A stretch of DNA of 64,000 nucleotides from contig CM064732.1 in NCBI GenBank assembly GCA_032717465.1, positions 26,405,552 through 26,469,551 on the forward strand, in the 5' to 3' direction. The notes below the pieces were generated by a model. That model was not told where the DNA came from. It ran no database searches and saw only the letters and a program-made list of their open reading frames with translations. The DNA comes from Coenobita brevimanus (taxonomy: Eukaryota > Arthropoda > Malacostraca > Decapoda > Coenobitidae). The position numbers and the translations under genes were made by a program. Within the stretch, counting starts at the first letter, position 1. Every line of letters starts with the position of its first letter. Below are positions 11,994 to 22,893 of this stretch, piece by piece.

Positions 11994-12360
11994 CCTCTGT
12001 GGGACAGTGGTCGAGTGTGTGTTTCGCACACAAGTGAACCAGAATTCGAGCCCCGCCAGGGTAATAAACTTTGGGAGTGATCACCCAGCCACGTACTGCA
12101 TTGGCTGACACAAGCGGTGCTGTGGTTGAACCAGTGTTGCTTACTATAAAGTATGCTTGCACCCAGTCGGCTTGCTCGGGCCGATTACACTTGGTTCAGA
12201 GACTACACACACATCCAAGGCCAATCCAACACTACAATTACACTTACAAGCACTTCTCATCCTACATACACTCTCTACCAGACAGCCTAAGCCACTTGAT
12301 AGAGTTACAATGGCTGAGGTCGGAATAGGCCGGTCCTGCAGTGGATACTCAAACGGCTGA

Positions 12361-12363
<3 letters not shown>
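11991..12363 (+). mobile_element. tRNA-derived SINE, about 370 bp
   Basis: The head GAGCCTCTGTGGGACAGTGG carries an A-box-like region (about 12000-12015, GGGACAGTGGTCGAG) and a B-box-like region (12042-12052, GAATTCGAGCC), about 30 bases apart as in a tRNA. These are internal Pol III promoter elements. The acceptor arms do not pair like a functional tRNA, and a tRNA-unrelated body of about 300 bp follows, so this is a SINE rather than a tRNA gene. It is bounded on both sides by TA arrays. The body shares no obvious tail with the LINEs in this window. Confidence 0.65.

Positions 12364-12436
<73 letters not shown>
12364..12436. repeat. (TA)n microsatellite, right of SINE
   Basis: A pure TA array starting immediately after the SINE body. 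Confidence 0.97.
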
Positions 12437-12439
<3 letters not shown>

Positions 12440-13329
12440 TATGGGACGAAGAATCAGTTACTGTATAATGATTACCGAATATTTTGTTATGTGTGGCGAT
12501 TTGATTCTCACAAGCTTGAGTTTGAACACATAGGCTAACCCAGAAGACCAGTCTTTTTGCACAGCTATCTGCGTGCGTCATTCTAGGCGCAATGCATCTC
12601 GTAAGTCATAAATACTGCTCGTTATTGCTGCCTTCCATCGTTGTGATTATTTCGTGGTCCTGTATTAGTGTGCTAACACCGGGAAGAACATAATGATGAC
12701 TGCTCTCAGTTGTGTCATCCACCCGAAATCGTCTAATCCAACCTTCTGTGGTTCTGCCTACATCGAATGTTCTCACTGTCTGTTTGGGATTCTCCTGCCC
12801 CCACCCCTCAAAAAAAGAATAAAAATAAATATCCGTTCTCATATCCCCAGTGGTTGGAAGTATATTGCTTGCCCTGTCCATATTACGGTAACCCCAAGGT
12901 CTGCTTGACGATTTATGATAAAAAATTAAGGTGTAACAGCCAGGCAGTCATCCCATGACCGAATGTGGTTCACACTTCGCCTCTCCGATGCAAGTTTTCA
13001 CGAATTGATGTTAAGGCTTCGAAATTTCCACAGTTTATTAGTTGTGTACTGAGGAAGTCAGGGCAGCCAAACACGAATATGTAACTATCCTATAGTTCTC
13101 ATAATCTTTCACGTGTTTCACGTAATCTTTGGTCATAACAGCGACACGACTTTTGTTTCTGATTGTACATGTCATGATGTGATTAACTGTAAATCTAATA
13201 CATGTATATACTCGATGTATTTACTTCTATCAGTATAGGCTGCATCATAATCTGACCATTTACCCATCTATCCGTTTCCATACCGAAGTAGCTGTTCACC
13301 TGTCAAATACTCAGTATATTTCTGTCCCT
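12437..13329. other. No gene seen
   Basis: Nothing recognisable; a few open frames below 95 codons, without domains. Confidence 0.5.
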
Positions 13330-13364
13330 CACACACACACACACACACACATACACACACACAT

Positions 13365-13438
<74 letters not shown>
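13330..13438. repeat. Compound (CA)n - (TA)32 microsatellite
   Basis: CA with TACA interruptions at 13330-13374, then pure TA to 13438, ending at the 5' truncation point of an A2 LINE. Confidence 0.97.
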
Positions 13439-13441
<3 letters not shown>

Positions 13442-14505
13442 CTCATTTTAATGGAGGGGAAATTGTTGAGTGCTGTGAAGAGTATGTACGAGGGAGCTAG
13501 GGCTACGGTGCGAGTGGATGGTGAGCTGAGTGAGTTCTTTGATCTCAATGTGGGACTGAAACAGGGGTGTGTGATGTCTCCATGGCTGTTTAATATATAT
13601 ATGGATGGGGTTGTAAAGGAGGTGCAAGGTAGGGCAGTGGATGTGGGGGTGGCCCTAATGAATGAGGGTGAGATTTGGAAGCTTCCGGTGTTGCTGTTTG
13701 CTGATGATACAGTATTGTTGAATGAAGATGAATGGGAGTTGCAAGGTTTGGTGAATGAATTTGGGACAGTGTGTAGGAGGAGGAAGCTGAAAGTTAATGT
13801 AAACAAAAGTAAAGTTATGGTGTTTGAGAGGAATGAAGTCACAGAGTGTGCAGTGAGGTTGGATGGCGAGGATATGGAGAATGTGAGTGCATTCAAGTAC
13901 TTGGGTAGTGTGATGAGTAAGGATGGAACTTTGGGGGATGAAGTACGTGAAAGGGTACAGCAGGGAAGGAAGGTTGTTGGTACACTGAAAGCAGTGATGA
14001 GAAATAGGGAGGTGAGTATGGAAGTTAAGAAGTCACTGCATGATGGTATTGTGATCCCTACCCTGACGTATGGAAGCGAGGAGTGGACCTTGCAAGAGGG
14101 GAACAAGTCAAGAGTGAGAGCAGTGGAAATGAGTTACATGAGAGGAGCATGTGGAGTGACGTGGAGGGACAGGTTGACGAATGAAGAAGTGACGGAACGT
14201 TGTGGGGTAGATGTGGATGTGGTTGAAAAGATTAGAAGAAATACACTGAGGTGGTTTGGACATGTGAAGAAAATGGAGAATGAAAGACTGACTAAGAGGG
14301 TGTATGTAGGTGAGGTGGAGGGAGGGAGAGGGAGGGGAAGACCGAGGATGAGGTGGAGGGATGAAGTTGAGAGGTATATGAGGGAGGGGGGGTTGAGTTG
14401 GGGGAGGGTAGTCGAATGGTGGGTGACAGAGTGACTTGGAGGCGTTTTGTCTGCGGCCACCCTTTTCGGGATTAGGGCGTCGGGCTATAGATAGATAGAT
14501 AGATT
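13439..14505 (+). mobile_element. RTE-type LINE, lineage A2 copy 2 (5'-truncated)
   Basis: Begins inside the RT, just after motif A, at the edge of a TA array. It runs to the complete A2 3' end with the UTR block TGGAGGCGTTTTGTCTGCGG and a TATAGATAGATAGATAGAT tail (14486-14505). The 5' truncation with an intact 3' end is the usual result of incomplete target-primed reverse transcription. Confidence 0.9.
13451..14434 (+). pseudogene. LINE A2 RT fragment with an intact 327-codon frame
   Basis: Starts at a true ATG that happens to fall at an internal methionine of the ORF (MEGKLLSAVKSMYEG). It has no premature stop before the natural terminator at 14432-14434. It holds GLKQGCVMSPWLFN, the catalytic FADDTVLL, the thumb and the GHVKKM C-terminal domain. 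RT motif A and the whole endonuclease are missing, so it cannot polymerise. The undamaged reading frame suggests this is one of the younger copies, or simply that it was never under decay long enough to gain a stop. No promoter is visible; upstream is a TA array. Confidence 0.88.
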
Positions 14506-14564
14506 TTAATGTCAGGACCATCTTGCATAGCCCCGGGCTACTACACACCTCATGGGGCAACATA

Positions 14565-14566
<2 letters not shown>

Positions 14567-14639
<73 letters not shown>
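14567..14639. repeat. (AT)n microsatellite
   Basis: A pure AT array about 60 bases after the GATA tail of A2 copy 2. Confidence 0.97.
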
Positions 14640-14642
<3 letters not shown>

Positions 14643-15337
14643 CCAAACTTAGAGATCCGTTGATACGTTTAAACTGACACGTAGACAGGCCAGGGGGTTA
14701 ATCAAAGACAGATGAACTCTTCTGGGCTTTATTCCTTCTAAGGCAGCAGTGCTGACGTACACTTGCAAAATTATGTAACATTTCTCTCCCACGTTAACTC
14801 TGTCCTCCACTCAGTACTACTAGCTCACTGTCCATTTACTGACTGACTGCATCTCATTTACCGTTCAGTGTCTCACTGCTCACTGACTGACCGTTACTGA
14901 CCATGACTCACTGTATGACTAACTCTCTCTGTCTCTCAGTGGCTCACCAACTAAACTGAACTCAACTGAAATGTCTATCAACCTCATTAAACTAAACTGA
15001 ACCCCTGCACGGAACTCCATCAGTCCCTCTCTGGCGAACTCACTGAACTGAACTGAACTGCATCGGATTCGTAACGGTCATTTTGTATCACTCCCAGTCC
15101 CCCTGTCTTCACCTACCAGTATAGCCCATAACTCACCAGAACGTAGGAGAGAATTCCTATTTTCTGACAAAACAAAGTATATATATTTACAATGCACAAT
15201 AACAATAAAATCCAAAGCATTCTCTCACTAATGCTTATCATCCACCATCATTGAAACTCTAGATTAGTAATCCTCTGGCAATCGGAAGCATATTCATCAA
15301 AGCTTCACTAAAATCGATAAAATGTCTTAGGATTTCA
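14640..15337. other. No gene; degenerate ACTGA-rich tract
   Basis: 14800-15065 is a cryptic simple region full of ACTGA and CTGAACTGAA words without a fixed period. The rest is AT-rich. No coding signal was found. Confidence 0.5.
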
Positions 15338-15437
15338 CTTTTTTGTTTTCTTATACGAGGAGGAAGGAACCAAAGGCCGCGAGCCCGCAATTATTGTTCT
15401 TTCCAAGAGAAAAACAAAATACAAGAGAGAGCCAAAT

Positions 15438-16064
15438 TCAAGATCCGATCATTTCGAGATGCCTGGACACACTGCGTTTGAAAAACTGGAGATCATTGGA
15501 AGCAGGAAACACAGACAGAGGGAGACAGTACCAGAGTTGACCTGTTGCATAAATGAAGGACTGGGAGTAACGGTTAACTCTTGCATTAGAGAATTGGACA
15601 GAAAAGGGATGAGAGTTTGCTGCTAGACGGGTGCTACGCGCCCGTCGTAGAGGTGGAGGAATGCATGCAGACAGTTCAGAATAGCAGTGACAATTGAAGC
15701 AGCGATAGAGAAGAGATAAAGATGCAACAGTGCGACGAAGAGACAGAGGTTGAAGGGAGTCAGTAAGAGCAGGAGAGTTAATGAGACAAAAAGCCTTTGA
15801 CTCCATCCTATTGAGAAGAGCTGTATGTGGAGAGCCTCCCCACACATGAGAGTTGTACTTCACACAGGGGTGGATAAAAGCCCTGAATAGAGTCAACAAT
15901 TGTGCAGGGGTAAAGAAGGAACGGAGTCGGCTTAGCACATCTAATCTCTTGGAAGCAGATTTTACAAGAGATGGAATATGATCTCTCCAAGATAAGTCCC
16001 GAGTAAATGAAACTCCAAGCATGTTCAAGGATGATGCAGGATTAAGCTGAATATAATTAAACAT
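15438..16064 (-). pseudogene. Family J RT thumb and C-terminal fragment
   Basis: About 208 codons. It has LGVSFTRDLSWRDHIPSL and CVKYNSHVWGGSPHTALLN, and ends SFKRSVSRHLEMIGS-like close to the natural end. Colinear with 3827-4315 of copy 1 and clearly less damaged. Confidence 0.85.
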
Positions 16065-16280
16065 TAGTGGGTATACCTGTGGAAGATTTTGTCAGGTTGA
16101 TAGGTGTAAAAACTGAGTCTTCGATGCATTAAAAACAACCAGATTATTTTTACTCCAGTCAGGTATACGAGCCAAGTCAGACATTAGGTGTGCCGTAGCC
16201 TCATCCCTTGTTTGTTGAAGTACCTGTTGAGATGGACGTTGCGGGAACAGAATGGAAAGGTGAAGGGTGGAGTCATCAGC

Positions 16281-16589
16281 TTATGAGTAGATAGGGTTAG
16301 ATGTACAGCTTAGAAGGTCATTGATGAATAAAAGGAAGAGAGTTAGTGACAGGACAGAGCCCCGAGGAACACCACTGTTGATAGATCTAGGAGGAGAACA
16401 ATGGTCGTCTACAACAGCGGCTATAGAACGACCAGAAAGGAAGCTAGAGATGAAGGCACAGACAGAAGGATAGAAACCATAAGAGGGCAGTTTGGGAACT
16501 AAAGATTTATGCCAGACTCGATCGAAAGCCTTTGAGATGTCAAGTGCATTGGCAAAGCTTTTGCCGAAGTCCTGCAAGGAGGATGACAA
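16281..16589 (-). pseudogene. Family J RT palm fragment, stopped at YADD
   Basis: Contains RT motif A ALDISKAFDRVWH with its aspartate, and the GVPRGSVLSLTLFLLFINDL motif. It then terminates at a TAA (16281-16283) exactly where the tyrosine of the catalytic YADD should be; ADDST follows in the same phase. The palm is otherwise well kept. It cannot be functional as it stands. Confidence 0.85.
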
Positions 16590-16706
16590 GGAGTCTGAAA
16601 GGTAGGTGAGAAGATCGTCAGTGGAGCGTCCCTGACGGAACCCATACTGATGATCAGAAAGAAGGTTGTGATAGGAAAGATGCTTTAAAATATTTCTATT
16701 AAGAAT

Positions 16707-17066
16707 TTATTCGAAAACTTTTGAGATACAGGATGTTAAAGCAATTGGACGATAGTTAGAGGGTTGGGAACGGTCACCCTTCTTTGGGACTGGCTGAATG
16801 AGAGCAAACTTCCAGCAAGAAGGAAAGGTACAAGTTGATAGACAAAGGTGAAAGAGTTTGCCTAGGCCGGATGTAATCACAGAAGCACAGTTCTTGAGAA
16901 CAACAGGAGAGACTTCATCAGGCCCATATACCTTGACAGTCTCCAGGCCTGTGATGGCAGAAAATACATCAGCTGATGAAATTTTAATGTCAGCCATAAG
17001 AATGTCAGAGGGGTGAAGTGATGGAGGAACAGCACCGGAATCGTTTAAGGGGGAATTTGAGGACAA
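16707..17066 (-). pseudogene. Family J RT fingers fragment
   Basis: Covers the linker to the RT fingers: YGPDEVSPVVLKNCAS, then FALIQPVPKKGDRSQPSNYR and PIALTSCISKVFE. It is cut by a TAA at 16707-16709, in the place of a serine codon present in copy 1. In phase with the flanking fragments. Confidence 0.85.
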
Positions 17067-17369
17067 AGTTTGAGTGAAGAGATCTGCTTTATCAGTAGAA
17101 GAAATAGCTAGTGAGCCATCAGAGTAGAAAAGGGGAGGGAAGGATGATGAGGTAAAGCCGTTAGAAAGGTTTTTGGCAAGGTGCCAGAAGGAGCGGGAAG
17201 AATTCGAGTTGGAGAGTTAAGAGCATTGAGTACAGATGAAATTATTTTTAGCAGAGCGAAGAACAGAGTTAGCACAATTCCGGGCAGAAACGTATAAAAA
17301 ATGCGATTCAGGGGTTAGTTGGCTCCAGTACCTTTTTTAGGCCCTCTCCTTGTTGCGGACAGCATTAGA

Positions 17370-17657
17370 TCAAGCGTGATTAAACCACGGCTTTCTTGCA
17401 TTAGTCAAAGGATATGAGAAAGGAATGTATGCTTCTATGCCCGAGAGAATAACCTCCATAATGCGCAAGGCACACTCAGATGGCTCCCGGCCAAGGAAGC
17501 AATAATCATTCCAGGGAAAATCAAAGAAGTAATGCCTGAGGGCCTCCCAATCCACTGCTCCAAAGTGCCACAGACGACGTTTCTTTGGAGGGTCCACAGG
17601 CCATACCAGAGCGATAGGACAGGTTAAGGTGATAAGGTTGTGATCGGAGGAGCCCAA
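17370..17657 (-). pseudogene. Family J endonuclease C-terminal fragment
   Basis: About 95 codons starting GSSDHNLITLTCPIAL, which is the SDH strand that closes APE-like endonuclease domains of LINEs. The RT linker follows, up to KPWFNHA. The frame ends where a TGA stands for an expected cysteine-type codon. The upstream endonuclease core is absent through truncation. Confidence 0.8.
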
Positions 17658-17850
17658 CGGAAAGAAAAGATTAGAAGGATTGGTTGTAAGGAAGAGGTCA
17701 AGTATGTTGGAGCTCTCTCCAAGGTGGTCAGGGATGTGGGTAGGGTGCTGTACAAGGTGCTCTAGGTCATATAATGGTAATATTCAGATGAATGAAGTCA
17801 GGGGTATTATGTTGCTGAAGGACATTGAGTATAACAGGCCTTTGAGGAAT

Positions 17851-18413
17851 TTCTAATAGTAACCTTTTAAATTGCCATCTCTTCATTGAGGGTATGATAG
17901 AAAATGATGAATGATGGCAAGCTAAGAGAAAATTTTTAGATGAAACTTTGTTTTGTAAAATCCTCTCATAATCGGAGGCATATCATCACAGTTTCACCAA
18001 AATTACTAACAAACAAGAAATATATCATGGGGTACTGGCCACAAAGTTAGGATACAATTTGCCAACTTGATTTTGAGATACTTTGAGAACAGCCCCCCCC
18101 CCCCACACACACACATGCATGCTGGCAATTGCGTTATCACCTCATTAGGCAGATGATAACAATGCCAAGAACTAATTCCTTAGATAGGAGAAAATCAACA
18201 AACAGACATGCAAGAATCTACAGTGTTCATCACATCTCCAGGTAAATAACATTAACTGTATCCTACAGCACAGCATTTAGTCTCTAGAAGTTAGTCATGT
18301 CTCAGGATATAATACATTTCCCTAATCCTACTGTCACAACAATGCCAGTCTCTCAAAACTGTGTTGTCCCCACTACAAACCACCTAACTGTACCTTAATA
18401 AAACTATATACAG
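17851..18413. other. No gene; contains short C-run and CA run
   Basis: Unique-looking DNA. A C13 run followed by ACACACACAC lies at 18089-18114. The segment 17957-18015 resembles 15268-15325 in direct orientation. Confidence 0.45.
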
Positions 18414-18693
18414 CAGCATTTCTCAACCTGGGGTGCTGAAATCAGTTTTAGGGGGTCCTGGAAGATGCTGCATTATTGTATTTCTTATTGGCTTTGCTTA
18501 GTATTGGCATCCTTTATTTATTTTTTTTGGAAAGTGTATAAAATAAAATGTTAGGCAGTGCTTCACTTTACTTTAACCCTGCAGCAGTGTAGGAACTGTA
18601 GTCCCAGTACCTACTGTAGATGTAAAGGGGTGCTGCCTGGACTGAGATCTTATTACAGGGGAGGCTGAGGTTGGAAAAGGTTAAGAAATGCTG
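18414..18693. mobile_element. hAT-type MITE, 280 bp, with 8-bp target duplication
   Basis: The left end CAGCATTTCTCAACCTGG and the right end read on the minus strand, CAGCATTTCTTAACC, form terminal inverted repeats of the CAGNNNTTCTCAACC type known from hAT elements. The 8 bases before it (18406-18413) and after it (18694-18701) are both ATATACAG, the exact target-duplication length of the hAT superfamily. The interior has no transposase frame. It would be moved only by a transposase supplied in trans. Confidence 0.92.
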
Positions 18694-18719
18694 ATATACA
18701 GCATAAACTTACAGAATAA

Positions 18720-19560
18720 GAGGTCATTGCAGTCACCCCTGCCGTCTAAGTTCCACGGCATGATGATCTGCTGGATTGCTCGTGCTGTCAACTCTGTCAT
18801 TCTCAATGTCCCTCATTTCATCTATGGCATCCAGTAAATCCTTAGCTCCATTCCAAGAGCCCTTCCAAGGTCCATGATATCCCTTGAGAAAAATGCATCA
18901 GCATGCCTCACCAAAAGCCCCTCCAGCTGCACAATCTGTGGCTTCTTCAGACATTGGGCAAAGTGGCTGGGTTGTTCTTCTTGGAGCTTAGCCGAGCTCT
19001 TCTTGCATACACTGTTTGTTGGCTCTTTTTGACTTCTTGTCACAATCTCACAACTGTGGCCTGATGAATCTTCTTAGGATGAAGTGAAGCACTGGCTATG
19101 ACAACAGGTACTTTTTAGGCTGAAAGGCCAACTCAAGTCTTGCCCACCATCACTCCCTCTTCTATCATGCCATGGCTCCTGTGCTCCACCATTCTCAGGG
19201 AGGTGTGCAGCATTTTGTAGATCTTGCAGGGCAGCAGCATCTCTGCTGTAGTGTGTCTGGTTGTCTCAATAAACTTATGTGCTTCACAGCTCTCAATAAA
19301 ACATTCCTTTCTCCCTAACAGCATGCGCATCGAATGGAAGTCAAGCAGGCAGTGGTAGGACACCAATCATTCAAAACCCAAGATGCAGGGGTCACCAGCA
19401 TCAGAAGCACATACAGCCAGGGTCTCTCTCTTGAATTTCTGCCGTATCCCGACACCTACCAATTCCTAAAACCCAGCATAGTGCCCTGTAACTCCTCACT
19501 GCCACTGCAAACTTCCTGGAAGCAACCCATGACTCACTACTTGTAGCTGCGTCTCTCATC
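18720..19560 (-). pseudogene. Eroded Ty3/Gypsy Pol fragment (protease end to RT start)
   Basis: Broken into several frames. One reads DAGDPCILGF then CLDFHSMRMLL near 19390-19310, which looks like the C-terminal strand of a Gypsy protease domain. Another, at 19043-18822, reads LQEEQPSHFAQCL and LVRHADAFFSRDIMDLGR, like the segment just before the RT in many Gypsy polyproteins. The order fits a minus-strand Gypsy Pol remnant. The catalytic protease triad and RT palm are not visible. The call rests on weak similarity by eye. Confidence 0.45.
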
Positions 19561-20117
19561 TTGTCAACGACCATTGGGCATGCTACTCCTTCAGTCTCAC
19601 CATCCCCCTTCGTGCACCTATCACTTGCTCCTAAGGTGTGTGCTGGTTGCTGCCTTTCATACAAACTCTGTTCAAGGACTTCGACCCTTTTACTACTTTC
19701 TGTATTTCACTTCCCGCAATACTCTCCAGTGTAAAGAAAACCTCTTCCCTCACTCCTCCTACCTGGTTGCTTCTTCTCTCTACCCTGCTGTATACCACCT
19801 CTTGTTGTTGCTTCAGTTTCCTGGTCCCATCCTGCAGCTTCACTTGTCTTGTGTGGTTTTGTGCCTGGGCTTTTGTTTGCACTTCTTAATATTTCTTTGG
19901 TTCTTCTCGATATTTCTTTTGTTCCTCTCGATAATACTTTTCTTCTTCTTGCTGTGCTCTCAACATTGCAAGTATATCTTTTTACCCTCCACCTGATAAA
20001 GACAGAGGAGATTGTTGTTATCACTGGGATCAATAAATGTCTGTCCGTAGAGTTGGGCGGCAATGAGGTAGGGTGGTTTGCTGGGCCTAGAAACCTCATT
20101 TTCAGGCTAGAACTCAT
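19561..20117 (-). pseudogene. Possible upstream (Gag side) part of the same Gypsy remnant
   Basis: A 136-codon minus frame (20117-19707), rich in Lys, Arg and Glu, lies in the expected Gag/protease position relative to the previous entry. It has no zinc knuckle or other diagnostic motif. It could equally be unrelated. Confidence 0.2.
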
Positions 20118-22344
20118 AAAGTATTCACTATAGAGGCATGAAACTTCACAGTTATATGTCTTATAGTGAACTGGTGCCTTTTAATAGGGAGAATGCTGTG
20201 TCTTAACCCTTCCATGGCTGTAGGTCCAGAATTTCTCATGTGCCCCTGGCTGATGCCAAGGCCATTTTCTGAAGTTTCGAAAATTGATTTTTTCTTGCCA
20301 TATTGAAGAGGAAGTTCAGACACACCTGACAATGCAAATCCCAGCTTCCTAAATCCATTCTGTGACTTGCAATGGAGCATGTAAGTTGCAGAAATATCAG
20401 CAACGGATGTCCGCTGCAGTGGCGTATTGCCTCGGTGCAAGATCACATGTATTGTTATCATTTTTTTAAACCCCCAAAACAATGTGAATGGTGCTAGAAT
20501 GTTGCGCATATATCTGATATGATGGTATCAAATGATTTCAGTACAAAATATGTTAGGACTGGCTTTAAAAAAAAAAAAAAATAAGAATATTTTTTCACAT
20601 TTTTTATATAAAATATGTTTGTGGTAGTTTCGAGTTATATTGCACGCTATTGTGATGAGTATGGTTGGAAGAGGGAGTAAAAGGGTTGAATATTCAGTCC
20701 TATATGAGAAAATTGCCGGGCCCCAGAGAGTAGGCTCTCCCACGGGGGATGAGTGTGGAGGGTCATATGGATTAGCACCTGGTCAGCTCAGATTAGGGAT
20801 GGGGGAGTGGGACGCTTTTAGCCACTCCCACACCACCTGCATGGCTAAAATAGAATCGTAATGCAGATTCAAAACTATGAATAAGTCATATTATTAGGAA
20901 CAGAGAGACAAAACAGAAATAAATACGTATACAAACGAGAAAATTTTTTAATTTTTCCAATAATAACACATTTATATTTCTCAGTCATTCTACTTTGTTA
21001 TTTTTGCAATATATGTTTCTGTCTGTGTGTCATGAGTGTGGGAAAGTATAATATTTTCTGCCTGGGTATGGAAAAAGGGTAAAGCTGTTATGCTTGCCTA
21101 CACTTCACACAGTCAGAATACGATAAACTTTGAGTATTGCATGGAAACTGTGTGCAACATCATACTCACGTCCAGCGCACAATTATATTGCTTTCAAAGT
21201 GATTCTGCAATGATTGCGAGTAGTTCAAATTCAAAAACAGGAAAAAAATACGTGGATAACAATATAGGAACTTACGTTTATGCTGGCAAGGCTGGCAAGG
21301 TAAGGTGGAAGGGGAGAGCTGTTTGTTGGGGCAACCTTCACATGGCCAAAATAAGATAAAATCGGCATATCACACAGTTGCCTTGTAACATAGCATTTTC
21401 CATTCCCTATGCCTGTTCACTTACATTACAGACAGAACCTGCAATGATTACCACTCAATCTAGGACAAAAAGATTGTAATAAGTGTGTAAGGAAATACAT
21501 GGGGGCTGGCATCGGAGAAATAAATACAGAGCAAAATAATTACTCACCTCAGGTGCATCATGTGATGACAGCAGTAAATGCTGGCAAACTTTTACCTATC
21601 TCTGCCCTCCCCTACCAGGTCAAAAATCAATAGAGATAAGTCATTGTCTGGGAAACACAATCTTTGTACAAAAGTCACTTAGAAAACATAATCTGCTTTA
21701 CACATTATCACTATCTTACACTTCTATATCTTATTTTGTAACACTGCTCTAAATAATATACCCTATTTACACCGCATTCGTCCACACAGTCAGTACTTAG
21801 CAATGGAATGATACTCGGTAGGGGGTGGTGAAGTGGCCCGTGAAGTGTTAGGATGCGGTGAGGTGGCGTGAGAGGTGATGCCGGGTGGTGAGGTGGTGCG
21901 TGCGGTGGTGTAATGTGGTGGCGAGGCAGTGCGGGGGGAGTGCACCTGCACTCCAGCCTTCCCTTCCTCCCCCTCCTCTCAAGGTAGAAAACTTAGAAAC
22001 TACTATGGTTAAAGTTGGAGACCAAACAAAGTGTCAGTGACAGGTTCTAACCAGTCAAGGGAGGGTGCAAGGATAAGGTAAGTAACAATAATTATAGTGT
22101 AACAATTAGGAACAGGTTTCAGGTTCTAGATGAAATGCAGAATGAGCCTGGCCTTATACTTGTCGGCATTCAGCGATTAGGCACCAGGAGGAGTTTTGTG
22201 CTCAGGGTACTGGGAGAAAGCCTTTTTCCTTTCCTGGATGAAGAAAACAAGATATGGCAAAGAGCGTTGATGACTTAATCAGCAACACTTCAGAGGGTGA
22301 ATCCCATGATCTAGGACCCATAGACCATATCTTTCACCAGAAAT
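20118..22344. other. No gene recognised
   Basis: Over 2 kb with only short frames. A G-rich degenerate GGTG stretch lies at 21818-21950, resembling a worn minisatellite. The frame at 20114-20509 (minus) has no domain I know. Confidence 0.45.
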
Positions 22345-22424
22345 ATGCTACCCTTGTACTGACTCGAACTGGCAGCCTGAGGGTCGTGAAGTGCAAGTGC
22401 TACCACTGAGCTATTCTGGCCCCA
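22345..22424 (-). mobile_element. tRNA-like SINE head
   Basis: Read on the minus strand, it starts GGGGCCAGAATAGCTCAGTG, with an A-box (TAGCTCAGTGGTAG, 22413-22400) and a B-box (AGTTCGAGTC, 22370-22361). The spacing is tRNA-like, but the acceptor and anticodon arms do not pair well. A SINE head or tRNA pseudogene is more likely than a working tRNA. The downstream body is not delimited. Confidence 0.55.
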
Positions 22425-22851
22425 GCAAGACTTTAGAGGACTAGGTCTTTTTTAATGTGGAAGTATGGGAACCTCATTCGCGAACTGAAGGAAAGTCATC
22501 AGAAGTTTGTCTTGTGTGGGACACTACCAGAAAGATACGTTGGTTCTGTGAACCTCATTAGAAAGATAGGAATCTACAAGTGCTCGTGGGCCCTTCAGGC
22601 CCCTTGCACTTGCTCCTGCAGAGGGATCTCGCGCTGCTATAGTATAATTTAGTTGTAGCTAAGGGCAAAAAATTTTACAGAGATCCTACGCCAGGTGCCG
22701 GGAGCAGCGTTTTTCGGTCAAAATGTGATCGCTCATTAAATATAGTAAAAATTTTTCAATCGTGATGGGACCAAGTTTTTTCACATCAGCGAATTTTTGC
22801 GAATTCTGTGCCAATTTCGGTGCTATTTGAATGTGTAGTTTCGGTTGCCCA

Positions 22852-22893
<42 letters not shown>

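Larger units (their letters stand above)
15338..17850 (-). mobile_element. Jockey/CR1-type LINE, family J copy 2
   Basis: A minus-strand copy covering the end of the endonuclease (SSDHNLITL near 17650), linker, RT and C-terminal region, with the 3' end near 15340-15360. The four main open frames (17657-17370, 17066-16707, 16589-16281, 16064-15438) are all in one phase. The damage is thus mostly point nonsense mutations, not indels, and the copy is better preserved than copy 1. The 5' end fades at about 17850. Unlike copy 1, no TA array follows the 3' end. Confidence 0.88.

Noticed and set aside
22345..22424. Functional tRNA gene on the minus strand
   Set aside because: A and B boxes are present, but the acceptor and anticodon stems do not pair. 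It is better read as a SINE head or pseudogene. The same reasoning applies at 11991 and 39231.
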